Source: Anaerolineae bacterium (GTDB lineage: Bacteria; Chloroflexota; Anaerolineae; Aggregatilineales; UBA2796). From it: a DNA stretch of 64,000 nt. The position numbers and the translations under genes were made by a program. Positions 27,678 through 35,441 of this stretch are shown here, piece after piece. The notes under the pieces were generated by a model that had not been told where the DNA came from, did no database searches, and saw nothing but the letters and a program-made list of their open reading frames with translations. How positions within the stretch are numbered: position 1 is the stretch's first letter; each line of letters starts with the position of its first letter. The stretch spans positions 38,595-102,594 of the forward strand of contig JANWYI010000006.1 in the NCBI GenBank assembly GCA_025055255.1. Reading direction: 5' to 3'.

Positions 27678-28682
27678 TTAGCGACGAATTTCTAACCAGT
27701 ACTCTGTGGCGTCGCCCTCAGCTGCCCAGCCTTCTAGGTTTTTCTTCAGCCACAGCACCTTGTACCACGCTAGATTGTCAGCGCAAACCGGTCCTTCTAG
27801 GATGACAATGTCGTCACCTGTACGCATCAGGTCAAGGTTAGTGGAACGACGCACCGGCGCACGCTTAAGCGCAACTAGGTCGCTGATCACGCGCGCTTGA
27901 TCGTTCGGCTTCAAGCGTGAGGGCTGCGTGCCACGGCACTTGACATCCTTTGGCGGCTCGGCGCTGCCAGCAGTGACTGGCTCAATCCAGTACTCGCGCG
28001 CGTCACCTTCGGCTGCCCAGCCTTCCAAGTTTTTCTTCGTCCACAGCAGCCGATACCAAGCCAGATTATCGGCGCACAGCGGACCTTCAAGGATCACTAC
28101 GTCGTCACCAGTGCGCATTAGGTCAAGGTTGACCGCAGAACGGCGCGGACTGCGCTTGATGGCAGTCAGGTCGCTGACAATGCGCGCAAAGTCGCCCGGC
28201 TTCAAGCGCGAGACCTGTGTACCTTGACATTGCACTGGACCTTCTGGTGCAGTTGTATCTAGCACCTGCTTTTCCATCCAGTACTCGCGCGCGTCGCCTT
28301 CAGCCGCCCAGCCTTCCAGATTCTTCTTTGTCCACAGCACCTTGTACCAAGCGAGGTTCTCAGCGCACACTGGACCTTCGAGAATAACAACCGTATCACC
28401 AGTACGCATTAGGTCGAGGTTAGTAGCGGCGCGGCGCGGCTCGCGCTTGATAGCAACTAGATCACTGACGATACGCGCTAGATCGTCGGGTTGCAAGCGT
28501 GAGACTTGAGTGCCGCGGCAGCGGACAGGAGTCGGCTCAGGTGTAGGCGTTGGATCACCTTGAAAGAGAGCAAAGGAAGTCGTAGCAATGCTACCAGCCT
28601 GTACGTTCAGGGAAATGCCGAAGAGTGCTGCCATGATCAGCGCAACCAGAGAAAGCGTCCAAATAGGGCGGAAGAGTCGCAT
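27678..28682 (-). CDS. Secreted protein with three tandem SH3b-type repeats
   Basis: The 334-residue protein has a signal sequence (FRPIWTLSLVALIMAALFGISLNVQAG) and a short Thr/Pro linker. Three ~85-90-residue repeats follow, each starting CxGTQxSRLxPxD and containing NLDLMRTGDxVVILEGPxCAxNLAWY and KKNLEGWAAEGDAxEYW. Each repeat has two conserved cysteines (CxGTQ and PxCAxN) that could form a disulfide. The fold resembles bacterial SH3 domains that bind cell-wall or surface polymers. The ATG at 28682 has AGAGGA upstream. The same module type occurs at the end of the propeller protein at 38087-40126. Confidence 0.8.
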   Translation of the reverse strand: MRLFRPIWTLSLVALIMAALFGISLNVQAGSIATTSFALFQGDPTPTPEPTPVRCRGTQVSRLQPDDLARIVSDLVAIKREPRRAATNLDLMRTGDTVVILEGPVCAENLAWYKVLWTKKNLEGWAAEGDAREYWMEKQVLDTTAPEGPVQCQGTQVSRLKPGDFARIVSDLTAIKRSPRRSAVNLDLMRTGDDVVILEGPLCADNLAWYRLLWTKKNLEGWAAEGDAREYWIEPVTAGSAEPPKDVKCRGTQPSRLKPNDQARVISDLVALKRAPVRRSTNLDLMRTGDDIVILEGPVCADNLAWYKVLWLKKNLEGWAAEGDATEYWLEIRR

Positions 28683-28822
28683 GGGTTCCTCTTTCTGTGA
28701 GAAGATTTCCACTTGCAATTCTCAAAGCTACCGCAAGATTTGCAGACGCGCTATACAGAGCGTATCTCAAAAGTATATCGGAGAGCAATGAACGTTTGTG
28801 AAAACTATCAAAACGCGGTAGC

Positions 28823-28851
28823 TTGCCGAGTCCTTGCTCTAGCGCTATTCT
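28823..28851 (+). promoter_or_regulatory. Promoter of the MaoC/CitE unit
   Basis: TTGCCG (28823-28828) and TATTCT (28846-28851) are 17 bases apart. Transcription near 28858 fits the ATG at 28880 and excludes earlier in-frame starts. Confidence 0.5.
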
Positions 28852-28879
28852 AGAAGATGCACACGACTCAGGAGCAAGT

Positions 28880-29344
28880 ATGGGCGGCAAATACTTCGAG
28901 GAACTGCCTGTCGGTACACGCTTCAGGCATCGGCTTGGGCGCACTGTGACTGAGATGGATAACGTCTTGTTCTGCGCGCTGACGCTCAACACACAGCCGC
29001 TACATATCAACGAAGATTTCGCAGCGAACACTGAGTTTGGCAGGCGCATTGTCAACGGTCTATTTACGCTCGGACTAGTTGTTGGTTTAACTGTGAGCGA
29101 TTTGACAGAGGGTACAATCGTCGCCAATCTCGGCTATGAACGCATCGTGCATCCGCGACCAGTCTTTCACGGCGACACGCTCTATGCTGAGACCGAAGTG
29201 CTAGAAGCTCGTGAGTCGCGTTCGCGTCCTGATTGCGGCATAGTGCGCCTGAAACATATTGGACGTAATCAACACGGCGAAGTCGTCATCGAGCTAGAGC
29301 GTACTGCCTTGTTCTTGCGCCGTCCACAGGAGAGAGAGCCATGA
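28880..29344 (+). CDS. MaoC-like hotdog-fold hydratase
   Basis: The 154-residue protein has the MaoC hydratase pattern: a hotdog fold with the ITLNTQPLHINEDFA-type motif (here LTLNTQPLHINEDFAANTEFGRRIVNG) carrying the catalytic Asp/His region, and RPVFHGDTLYAETEVLE. It probably hydrates an enoyl-CoA-type substrate. AGGAG lies six bases before the ATG. It overlaps the CitE-like gene by 4 bases. That pairing suggests the hydratase makes the hydroxyacyl-CoA that the lyase splits, as in mesaconyl-CoA or itaconyl-CoA pathways; this is inference. Confidence 0.85.
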   Translation: MGGKYFEELPVGTRFRHRLGRTVTEMDNVLFCALTLNTQPLHINEDFAANTEFGRRIVNGLFTLGLVVGLTVSDLTEGTIVANLGYERIVHPRPVFHGDTLYAETEVLEARESRSRPDCGIVRLKHIGRNQHGEVVIELERTALFLRRPQEREP

Positions 29345-30213
29345 GCTATAAGCCGCGCCGTGCCTTGCTCTTCATGCCTGCTGATGACCTGCACAAGATC
29401 AGCAAAGCTGCCACACTGGATGTGGATTGCATCGTGATGGATTTGGAAGATGGTGTAGCACCTGATCGTAAAAGCGCCGCACGTCAGACAGCAGCTCAAG
29501 CGCTCCAGACACTGACTTTCGGACGCACAGAGCGCCTCGTGCGCCTAAATCCGCTCAACACGGCTGAATGCGAGGCAGATTTGCGCGCACTATTGCCTGC
29601 TGTGCCTGATGGGTTCGTCGTGCCAAAGGCTGAAGATGCTGTTGGGCTGAGCGCGCTTAGCGCGCGCTTGGCAACCTTCGAGCGTGAGGCGGACTTACCG
29701 CAAGGCAAGTTCACGCTAATTGCTATCATCGAGACAGCGCGTGGTATGGTAGCGCTGCGCGAAATTGCGGCTAGTACGCCGCGTCTGAGCGCCTTGATCT
29801 TTGGCGCCGAGGATTATACCAGCAGCATCGGCGCACAGCGCACGCGTAGCGGCACTGAGATACTCTACGCACGCTCGGCTGTGGTGCTACACGCTGCTGC
29901 TGCTAATCTGCAGGCAATTGACACGCTCTTCACTGACCTCGAAGATATGGAAGGCTTGCAAGCAGACTGCACCTTTGCGCGTCAGCTTGGCTTCACGGGC
30001 AAATTGGCAATTCATCCAAAGCAAGTGCCGATCATCCAAGCGGCTTTCACGCCGAGCGAGGCAGAAATTGCCGCTGCTGAGCGTCTGCTGGCAGCATACA
30101 GAGCGAATCAGGCTGCCGGCGTCGGCGTGTTTGCTTACGAAGGTAAGATGGTGGATATGCCGATGATCAGAGCAGCCCAAAATGTGCTGCTGCGCGCAGG
30201 TAGGACGTTCTAG
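29341..30213 (+). CDS. HpcH/HpaI/CitE-family acyl-CoA lyase
   Basis: The 290-residue TIM-barrel protein has family landmarks: RALLFMPADDLHKISKA, VMDLEDGVAPDRK (acidic metal ligand), VRLNPL, VVPKAEDAVGL, ETARGMVALREIA and IFGAEDYTSSIG (second metal ligand). The closest functional group is citramalyl-, malyl- or beta-methylmalyl-CoA lyase. It is translationally coupled to the MaoC-like gene. Confidence 0.88.
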   Translation: MSYKPRRALLFMPADDLHKISKAATLDVDCIVMDLEDGVAPDRKSAARQTAAQALQTLTFGRTERLVRLNPLNTAECEADLRALLPAVPDGFVVPKAEDAVGLSALSARLATFEREADLPQGKFTLIAIIETARGMVALREIAASTPRLSALIFGAEDYTSSIGAQRTRSGTEILYARSAVVLHAAAANLQAIDTLFTDLEDMEGLQADCTFARQLGFTGKLAIHPKQVPIIQAAFTPSEAEIAAAERLLAAYRANQAAGVGVFAYEGKMVDMPMIRAAQNVLLRAGRTF

Positions 30214-30232
30214 AGTAGCAAAGGAGCTGACA

Positions 30233-30658
30233 ATGCCTAGCGAGTACATGATGGAGACTTTTCTCGGCTTTGCGCATTCAGGTTGGCGTTGGGTCGTCAT
30301 TCTGACAGCCCTACTTGCCTTTGTCTGGGCGTTGATTCGCGTGGTCAGACAGACAGACAATGCGCGTCTGACGCGCCTCACTATGCTCGCCTTCACAATT
30401 GGCATGGATATGCAAGTGCTGTTCGGCGTCCTACATTTCCTGGAGCGGCTCTCACAGAACAAGGTCTATGATGGTATTTGGATTCACCTCGTGCTTGGTC
30501 TTGTGGCGCTGGGCGTCTTGCACGGTTTGACGGCATATGCGCGTCGGCAAACGGCGAGCGTTCAAGCGCGCACGCACTTAATCGCCGTGATAGCTTCCTT
30601 CGCACTTGTTTTCGTAGGCGTGGCTACGCTTGTAGGTGGATTGCCGCGTTGGTTCTAG
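30233..30658 (+). CDS. Small four-helix membrane protein of unknown function
   Basis: The 141-residue product has four predicted membrane helices. Histidines sit in or at the ends of helices (FAHSGWRW, FGVLHFL, IHLVLGLVALGVLHG). This spacing would allow heme or metal binding, but that is speculation. The ATG at 30233 is preceded by AAAGGAG six bases upstream, so this is a real gene. It follows the CitE-like gene by 19 bases and is probably in the same operon. Confidence 0.75.
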   Translation: MPSEYMMETFLGFAHSGWRWVVILTALLAFVWALIRVVRQTDNARLTRLTMLAFTIGMDMQVLFGVLHFLERLSQNKVYDGIWIHLVLGLVALGVLHGLTAYARRQTASVQARTHLIAVIASFALVFVGVATLVGGLPRWF

Positions 30659-30728
30659 GCTGCTGAGGCGTTCTGTAGTCTGGTGACAGGTCACCCTCAG
30701 CTGATGTCAGCGTCTTGAGAGCTGAAGT

Positions 30729-31622
30729 ATGTTGACGAGTGAACAGCCAAGCGACAATAGTGGAATACAAGGTGCGATTGATCGCCTGACGGAGGCTGTT
30801 GATCGCGTAGACGAGTTGATCGGGCAGCTCTCAGAGTGGCTGAAGGCAACTCACAAGGTACAGCTTTCGCCGCAGTTGCCTACGCTTGTGCGCGAGATAC
30901 GCCGCAACGTACAGATCATCAGCCATGCGGTTGCTCAAAATGCAGCGCATACGCACCAGCTAGAAGAGCTCGTGCGCATTTTTGCGCTGATCACGTCTTC
31001 GCTAGAGCCTGATCAAGTGCTTGAGGAGGTGATGGATACAGTTATCCATCTGACTAATGCTGAGCGCGGCTACCTGATGTTGCTAGATGAGGAAACAAAT
31101 TCATTTGTCATCCGCACATCGCGCGACCGCGGAAGGCGCTCCTTGCCTGAGGAAGACGTGATCTTCAGCCGCAGCATTGCACACGCTGCTATCAGTCAGG
31201 CTGAGCCAATCATCACTATCAATGCGCAGAGCGATCCACGTTTTCAAGGGCTGCAAAGCGTCTCGGTCAACAACCTGCGTTCGATCATGGCTATTCCGCT
31301 TGTTCTGCACAGCAAAGTAATCGGCGTGTTATACGCTGACAATCCAGTGGCACAGGGCGTCTTCACGCAGGAGAGTGTGCCTGTGCTAAAAGCCTTTGCA
31401 GGGCAAGCTGCGATTGCGATTGACAATGCCAAGCGTTTTTCTAGAGTGAGAGCAGATTTGGAACGCGCTGAACAGGAAATGCTGGAGCTGCGCATTCAAA
31501 TTGACGAGCGCAAGCGCGAGCAGGCAGTCCGCGAGATCACAGAGACGGAGTACTTCCATGAGCTAGAGATTTTGGCGCGCAGCTTGCGCCGCAGAGCAAG
31601 ACGCTCCGAAAAAGGCAGGTAG
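30729..31622 (+). CDS. GAF-domain signalling protein with coiled coils
   Basis: The 297-residue protein starts with a helical/coiled-coil region (about residues 15-85). A GAF domain follows (about 85-240; LEEVMDTVIHLTNAERGYLMLLDEE, IMAIPLVLHSKVIGVLYADNP, FAGQAAIAIDNA). It ends with a charged coiled coil. No kinase, cyclase or DNA-binding domain is attached, so it may act as a sensor module for a separate partner. Ligand unknown. Confidence 0.85.
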   Translation: MLTSEQPSDNSGIQGAIDRLTEAVDRVDELIGQLSEWLKATHKVQLSPQLPTLVREIRRNVQIISHAVAQNAAHTHQLEELVRIFALITSSLEPDQVLEEVMDTVIHLTNAERGYLMLLDEETNSFVIRTSRDRGRRSLPEEDVIFSRSIAHAAISQAEPIITINAQSDPRFQGLQSVSVNNLRSIMAIPLVLHSKVIGVLYADNPVAQGVFTQESVPVLKAFAGQAAIAIDNAKRFSRVRADLERAEQEMLELRIQIDERKREQAVREITETEYFHELEILARSLRRRARRSEKGR

Positions 31623-31669
31623 GTCAGCGTTTACCGTTGAAGCGGCGTCATTGAGAGTAGAAAAAGCGC

Positions 31670-32914
31670 GTGTGTCTCTCTGAGCCAAGTCTGTACACAG
31701 CTAAGCGCGTCCCACTGACGGAGCTTTTCCGCACTTTTCTGTTTTTCGGCATGATCGGCTTTGGCGGACCAGCAGCGCACATCGCGCTAATGGAGCGCGA
31801 GCTAGTAGCACGGCGCGCTTGGCTCAGCCGTCAACACTTCCTCAGTCTGTTAGCAGCGATCAACTTGGTGCCGGGTCCGAACTCAACTGAGATGGCATTT
31901 CACATTGGCTTGGTGACGGGTGGCTTCTGGGGCTGTGTGTTGAGCGGCGTTGCGTTCATTGTGCCTGCTGTGTTGCTCTCGCTCGGACTGGGCATTGTTT
32001 ACGTCGCTGCAGGTGCCTTGCCAGCTGTGCAGGGCATTTTGCTCGGCGTGCAACCGATTGTGCTGGTGCTGATCCTGAGCGCAGCATATAACCTTGCGCT
32101 TAAGGCACTTGACAGCGCGGCGATGCGCATCTTAGGCGCTCTGGCAATGGCAGTAGCTGCTTTGACCGTTGTGCCATTCATGCAACTGTTCAGTGCGGCG
32201 CCAATTTATTTTCCAGAGCTGCTGATGTTGCTCGGCACAGGCACACTGTATATGTCATGGCGTTCGCGCTTGCGCGCAGCAGCTCTGCTGTTTGTTTCGC
32301 CACTTTTCAGCATCGCCAGTCAGCTAGTAGAGGCGCTTAAGCCGAGCCTTGCCGATCTTTTTCTGCGCTTTCTGATTATCGGCGGCACACTGTTCGGCAG
32401 CGGCTACGTGCTGATTGCCTACATGGAACGCGCCTTCGTCACAGAGACCAACTGGTTGACGCCACGCCAGCTCGTAGATGCTTTTTCGATTGGTCAGGCA
32501 ACGCCCGGTCCGGTCCTCAGCACGGCTGCAGCTGCAGGCTACATTATGCACGCTGATCCAAATAATCTCTGGGCAGGCGTGCCGAGCGGGATCGTCTCAG
32601 CTGTGGCTGTATTTCTGCCTGCTTTCTTGATTGTATTAGCACTCGGCAAATTCATGCCGCTGCTAGAGCGCTACACTTTCATCAGCGACTTTCTAAAAGG
32701 CGTAAATGCCGGCGTGATCGCGTTGCTTGCAGCGACGTTCCTGAACTTGGCGTGGAGCACTTTCGTGCGCGTTGAGCGCAGCGTAGATTGGCTTTCAGTC
32801 GGCATGGCGATTGCTGCCTTTTTCGCGCTGGAGCGCTTGAAGTGGTCGCCGCTGCTTTTAGTGACGCTTGGTATTGGCATCGGCATCACGCGGACGCTTT
32901 TCAACTGGCTATAG
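31670..32914 (+). CDS. chrA: Chromate-transporter family (ChrA) membrane protein
   Basis: The 414-residue protein has the two-fold repeated CHR architecture. The first half opens with FLFFGMIGFGGPAAHIALMERELV and contains NLVPGPNSTEMAFHIG. The second half repeats the theme with GGTLFGSGYVLIAYMERAFV and FSIGQATPGPVLSTAAAAGY. ChrA proteins are proposed chromate/anion exporters. The GTG at 31670 is accepted without a strong ribosome-binding site. It is 6 bases upstream of a hydrolase gene. Confidence 0.88.
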   Translation: MCLSEPSLYTAKRVPLTELFRTFLFFGMIGFGGPAAHIALMERELVARRAWLSRQHFLSLLAAINLVPGPNSTEMAFHIGLVTGGFWGCVLSGVAFIVPAVLLSLGLGIVYVAAGALPAVQGILLGVQPIVLVLILSAAYNLALKALDSAAMRILGALAMAVAALTVVPFMQLFSAAPIYFPELLMLLGTGTLYMSWRSRLRAAALLFVSPLFSIASQLVEALKPSLADLFLRFLIIGGTLFGSGYVLIAYMERAFVTETNWLTPRQLVDAFSIGQATPGPVLSTAAAAGYIMHADPNNLWAGVPSGIVSAVAVFLPAFLIVLALGKFMPLLERYTFISDFLKGVNAGVIALLAATFLNLAWSTFVRVERSVDWLSVGMAIAAFFALERLKWSPLLLVTLGIGIGITRTLFNWL

Positions 32915-32920
32915 GGGAAC

Positions 32921-33895
32921 ATGACTGTGCAACGTAAACGACGTTTTCTGCGCTTGTTGCTCGTCTTTGCGATCATCCTGATCGCGCTGATGATTGTACC
33001 GTTTTTCCTGCCTGTGACGGCTGCAAACGCTGATCCACACACACTCGCTGATCCAAATGGTGTCTTCATCACCTTGAACGGCGGCGAGGTCTATTACATT
33101 GCCTACGGCGATGAAAATGCGCCTGCTGTGGTCTTTTTGCACGGCTTGTTTGGTAGCACTTTCACATGGCGCAAAAATCTGGAGGTAGTTGCAGCAGCAG
33201 GTTACCGCGCTATCGCCTTTGATCGCTTTGGCGCAGGCTTGAGCGACAAGCGCGAGTCGCTCGACTTCTCGCACGCCGCAGGCGCTGACTTGACGGCTGC
33301 TCTGTTGGACGCTCTAAAGATCGAGCGCGCCACAATTGTTGGACACAGCGCCGGCGGCAACGTCTTAGCGCACTTTGCGCTGCGCTACCCTGAGCGTGTA
33401 GATAAGTTGGTCATCGTAGACGGTGCAATCATTGGACCGAGCGGTCCACCACCATTTATTAGTGCGCTGGTCGCCTTTCCGCCGATCAATCGCTGGGCGC
33501 GAGTCTTGCTCGGCGCCTTGCTGACCGAGTCGCGCTTGGCAGAGGCAGTTGAGGCATTTTATGTGAAAAGAGACTGGCTCACAGAGGCGGATTTGGCAGG
33601 CTATTGGCGTCCGTTTCAGGCAAAAGACTGGGATGTCGGTTTAGTTGGTTTGGTGCGCGATTCGGCTACAAACAGGCTGAGCGATAATCAGGTGGCGCGG
33701 CTAGCTCAATTTGCGCCGCGCACACTGATCATCTGGGGCGAGGCAGATACAGTCACGCCGTTTGAAATTGGACGCGAGTTAGCGCAACGGCTCTCAGGTG
33801 CGCAGTTTATAAGTTACTCAGGCGTCGGACATCAACCTATGGAAGAGCTGTCCGACGCCTTCAACCGCGATCTAATCGCTTTCTTGGCGCGCTAG
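32921..33895 (+). CDS. Membrane-anchored alpha/beta hydrolase
   Basis: The 324-residue protein has one N-terminal hydrophobic helix (LRLLLVFAIILIALMIVPFFL) and an alpha/beta-hydrolase fold. It has the oxyanion HGLFGS, nucleophile GHSAGG, an acid in WGEADTVTPF and the histidine in GVGHQPMEE. The active domain would face outside or the membrane surface. Substrate unknown. It converges with the next gene with a stop-codon overlap. Confidence 0.88.
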   Translation: MTVQRKRRFLRLLLVFAIILIALMIVPFFLPVTAANADPHTLADPNGVFITLNGGEVYYIAYGDENAPAVVFLHGLFGSTFTWRKNLEVVAAAGYRAIAFDRFGAGLSDKRESLDFSHAAGADLTAALLDALKIERATIVGHSAGGNVLAHFALRYPERVDKLVIVDGAIIGPSGPPPFISALVAFPPINRWARVLLGALLTESRLAEAVEAFYVKRDWLTEADLAGYWRPFQAKDWDVGLVGLVRDSATNRLSDNQVARLAQFAPRTLIIWGEADTVTPFEIGRELAQRLSGAQFISYSGVGHQPMEELSDAFNRDLIAFLAR

Positions 33896-34443
33896 TCCCA
33901 CTTAAGGTGGAAGATGGTATGCGTGCCGCCTTCATGTTGGCGTGGTACGTCAGGATCGTAGCTGACTGTGAAGTGTGTGCCGCGCGGCAAGAAGCGCTTT
34001 GCCACGCCGTAGATGTAGCCGTAGATCATGTCATCAGGGTATGGCGTATTGGTGATATACTTCAAATGTTTTTCGCCGACCTGTTCGATGATGTAGCGAC
34101 CTGGATCGCCTGTGCCGCGATGATTGATGTCGTGCAAAGCGCCGATCAGCATCAGCTTCTGCAGCAATGGCGCGCTCTCCATCTCAGGCGGCCATGGCGC
34201 ATTGTTGATGATCGCCATGCCGACGCTGACTAGCTGATTCGTGGTATTCTCAGGGTTTCTGAACCAGTCGGCGAAAACTTCGATGAACTTGTCTACCGGG
34301 TACCACTCATCAGGCTTGAGGCTGTCAACGCCGTGCTTGCGCAGCGAGTCCATCACTTCATCGCCCAGCATATGGTTGAAAATTGCACTAGCAGCTTGCC
34401 CAAGTACCTCAGCGCCTGGCGCATAACGATATGGGTAGGACAT
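33892..34443 (-). CDS. Unidentified 183-residue cytosolic protein
   Basis: The product has no signal peptide or membrane helix. Features are LGQAASAIFNHMLGDEVMDSL, a conserved-looking PWPPEMES segment, LIGALHDINHRGTGDPGRYIIEQVG and a C-terminal HTIFHLKWD. The pattern of a ~180-residue alpha/beta domain ending in a beta strand recalls heme-NO-binding/V4R-type ligand sensors, but I cannot confirm this. The ATG at 34443 has GGAG 8 bases upstream. Confidence 0.65.
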   Translation of the reverse strand: MSYPYRYAPGAEVLGQAASAIFNHMLGDEVMDSLRKHGVDSLKPDEWYPVDKFIEVFADWFRNPENTTNQLVSVGMAIINNAPWPPEMESAPLLQKLMLIGALHDINHRGTGDPGRYIIEQVGEKHLKYITNTPYPDDMIYGYIYGVAKRFLPRGTHFTVSYDPDVPRQHEGGTHTIFHLKWD

Positions 34444-34560
34444 ATAGGAAGCTCCATGTAGCCAGAGGTTAAAAGTCAACAACTAGACTCAGCATAGTTC
34501 AAAATGTGCTTAACAAGCATTTCAAAAACGTACCAACTTGATGTAACGAGGTCTTCGCTC

Positions 34561-35409
34561 ATGGTCAATGAATTGGTCAGCACAGCGTGGCTTGCCGAGC
34601 ATTTGGAGGACAAAAACCTGCGCATTGTGGACATTCGCGGTCATGTCCTGCCTGCGACCGAGCCGCCGCCGCATTACTTCAATCACTACGCTGACTATCT
34701 GGTCAGCCACATTCCAAACGCCGTCTTCATAGACTGGGTACACGAGATCACTGACCCAGCTGATCCGCGCCATGCGCAGATCGCGCCGCCTGACCGATTC
34801 GCAGCGGCGATGAGTCGAGCAGGCATTGGCGATGAGACATTTGTGGTCGCTTACGATGATGCAGGCGGCATGTTTGCAGCGCGGCTATGGTGGGCGCTCA
34901 ACTATTATGGACATTCACAGGTCGCCGTGCTGGACGGCGGCTGGCAGAAGTGGATCGCTGAAGGGCGACCGATCACAGCCGAGCTTCCAACTTTTGCGTC
35001 AACGGTCTTTACGCCGCGCCCTGATCCTGCGTGGTATCGCAACAGTGCGCAAGTGTCGGCAGCGCTTGGCACGTCAATCCGTCTTGTGGACATGCGCAGT
35101 CCAGAGGAGTTTCGTGGTGAGGCGTCGCGCGCTGCGCGCAAAGGGCACATTCCCGGCGCTGTCAATCAGCCGCGCCGCGAGCTGCTGGGCGAAGATGGTG
35201 CGCTGCTGCCACCTGAGGCACTGCGTCAAAAATTCGCCGCGCTAGGCGTCACTGATGAGACAGAAGAGGTGATTTTTTATTGCAACGCAGGCGTCTCTGC
35301 CAGTTTTGGCTTGTTGGCGCTGCGCGCCGCAGGTATTCAGGCACGCGCGGCTGTCTACGATGGATCGTGGAAAGATTGGGGCAACGATCCTGAGAAACCG
35401 ATTGAATGA
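34561..35409 (+). CDS. Thiosulfate/3-mercaptopyruvate sulfurtransferase (two rhodanese domains)
   Basis: The 282-residue cytosolic enzyme has two rhodanese domains. The N-terminal one is inactive (VVAYDDAGGMFAARLWWAL). The C-terminal one carries the persulfide-forming cysteine in VIFYCNAGVSASFGLLAL. It has the SseA/TST family signature and no signal peptide. I prefer the ATG at 34561, which aligns with the family N-terminus (VSTAWLAEHL), over 34504. A second, exported homologue lies at 36679-37623. Confidence 0.9.
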   Translation: MVNELVSTAWLAEHLEDKNLRIVDIRGHVLPATEPPPHYFNHYADYLVSHIPNAVFIDWVHEITDPADPRHAQIAPPDRFAAAMSRAGIGDETFVVAYDDAGGMFAARLWWALNYYGHSQVAVLDGGWQKWIAEGRPITAELPTFASTVFTPRPDPAWYRNSAQVSAALGTSIRLVDMRSPEEFRGEASRAARKGHIPGAVNQPRRELLGEDGALLPPEALRQKFAALGVTDETEEVIFYCNAGVSASFGLLALRAAGIQARAAVYDGSWKDWGNDPEKPIE

Positions 35410-35418
35410 GTATGGAGT

Positions 35419-35437
35419 GGGCGGCATATAGCCGCCC
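35419..35437. terminator. Weak hairpin between converging sulfur genes
   Basis: GGGCGGC-ATATA-GCCGCCC is a 7-bp GC stem without a T-tract, located in the 32-base gap between the sulfurtransferase and the YeeE/TsuA gene. Confidence 0.45.
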
Positions 35438-35441
35438 TCTG

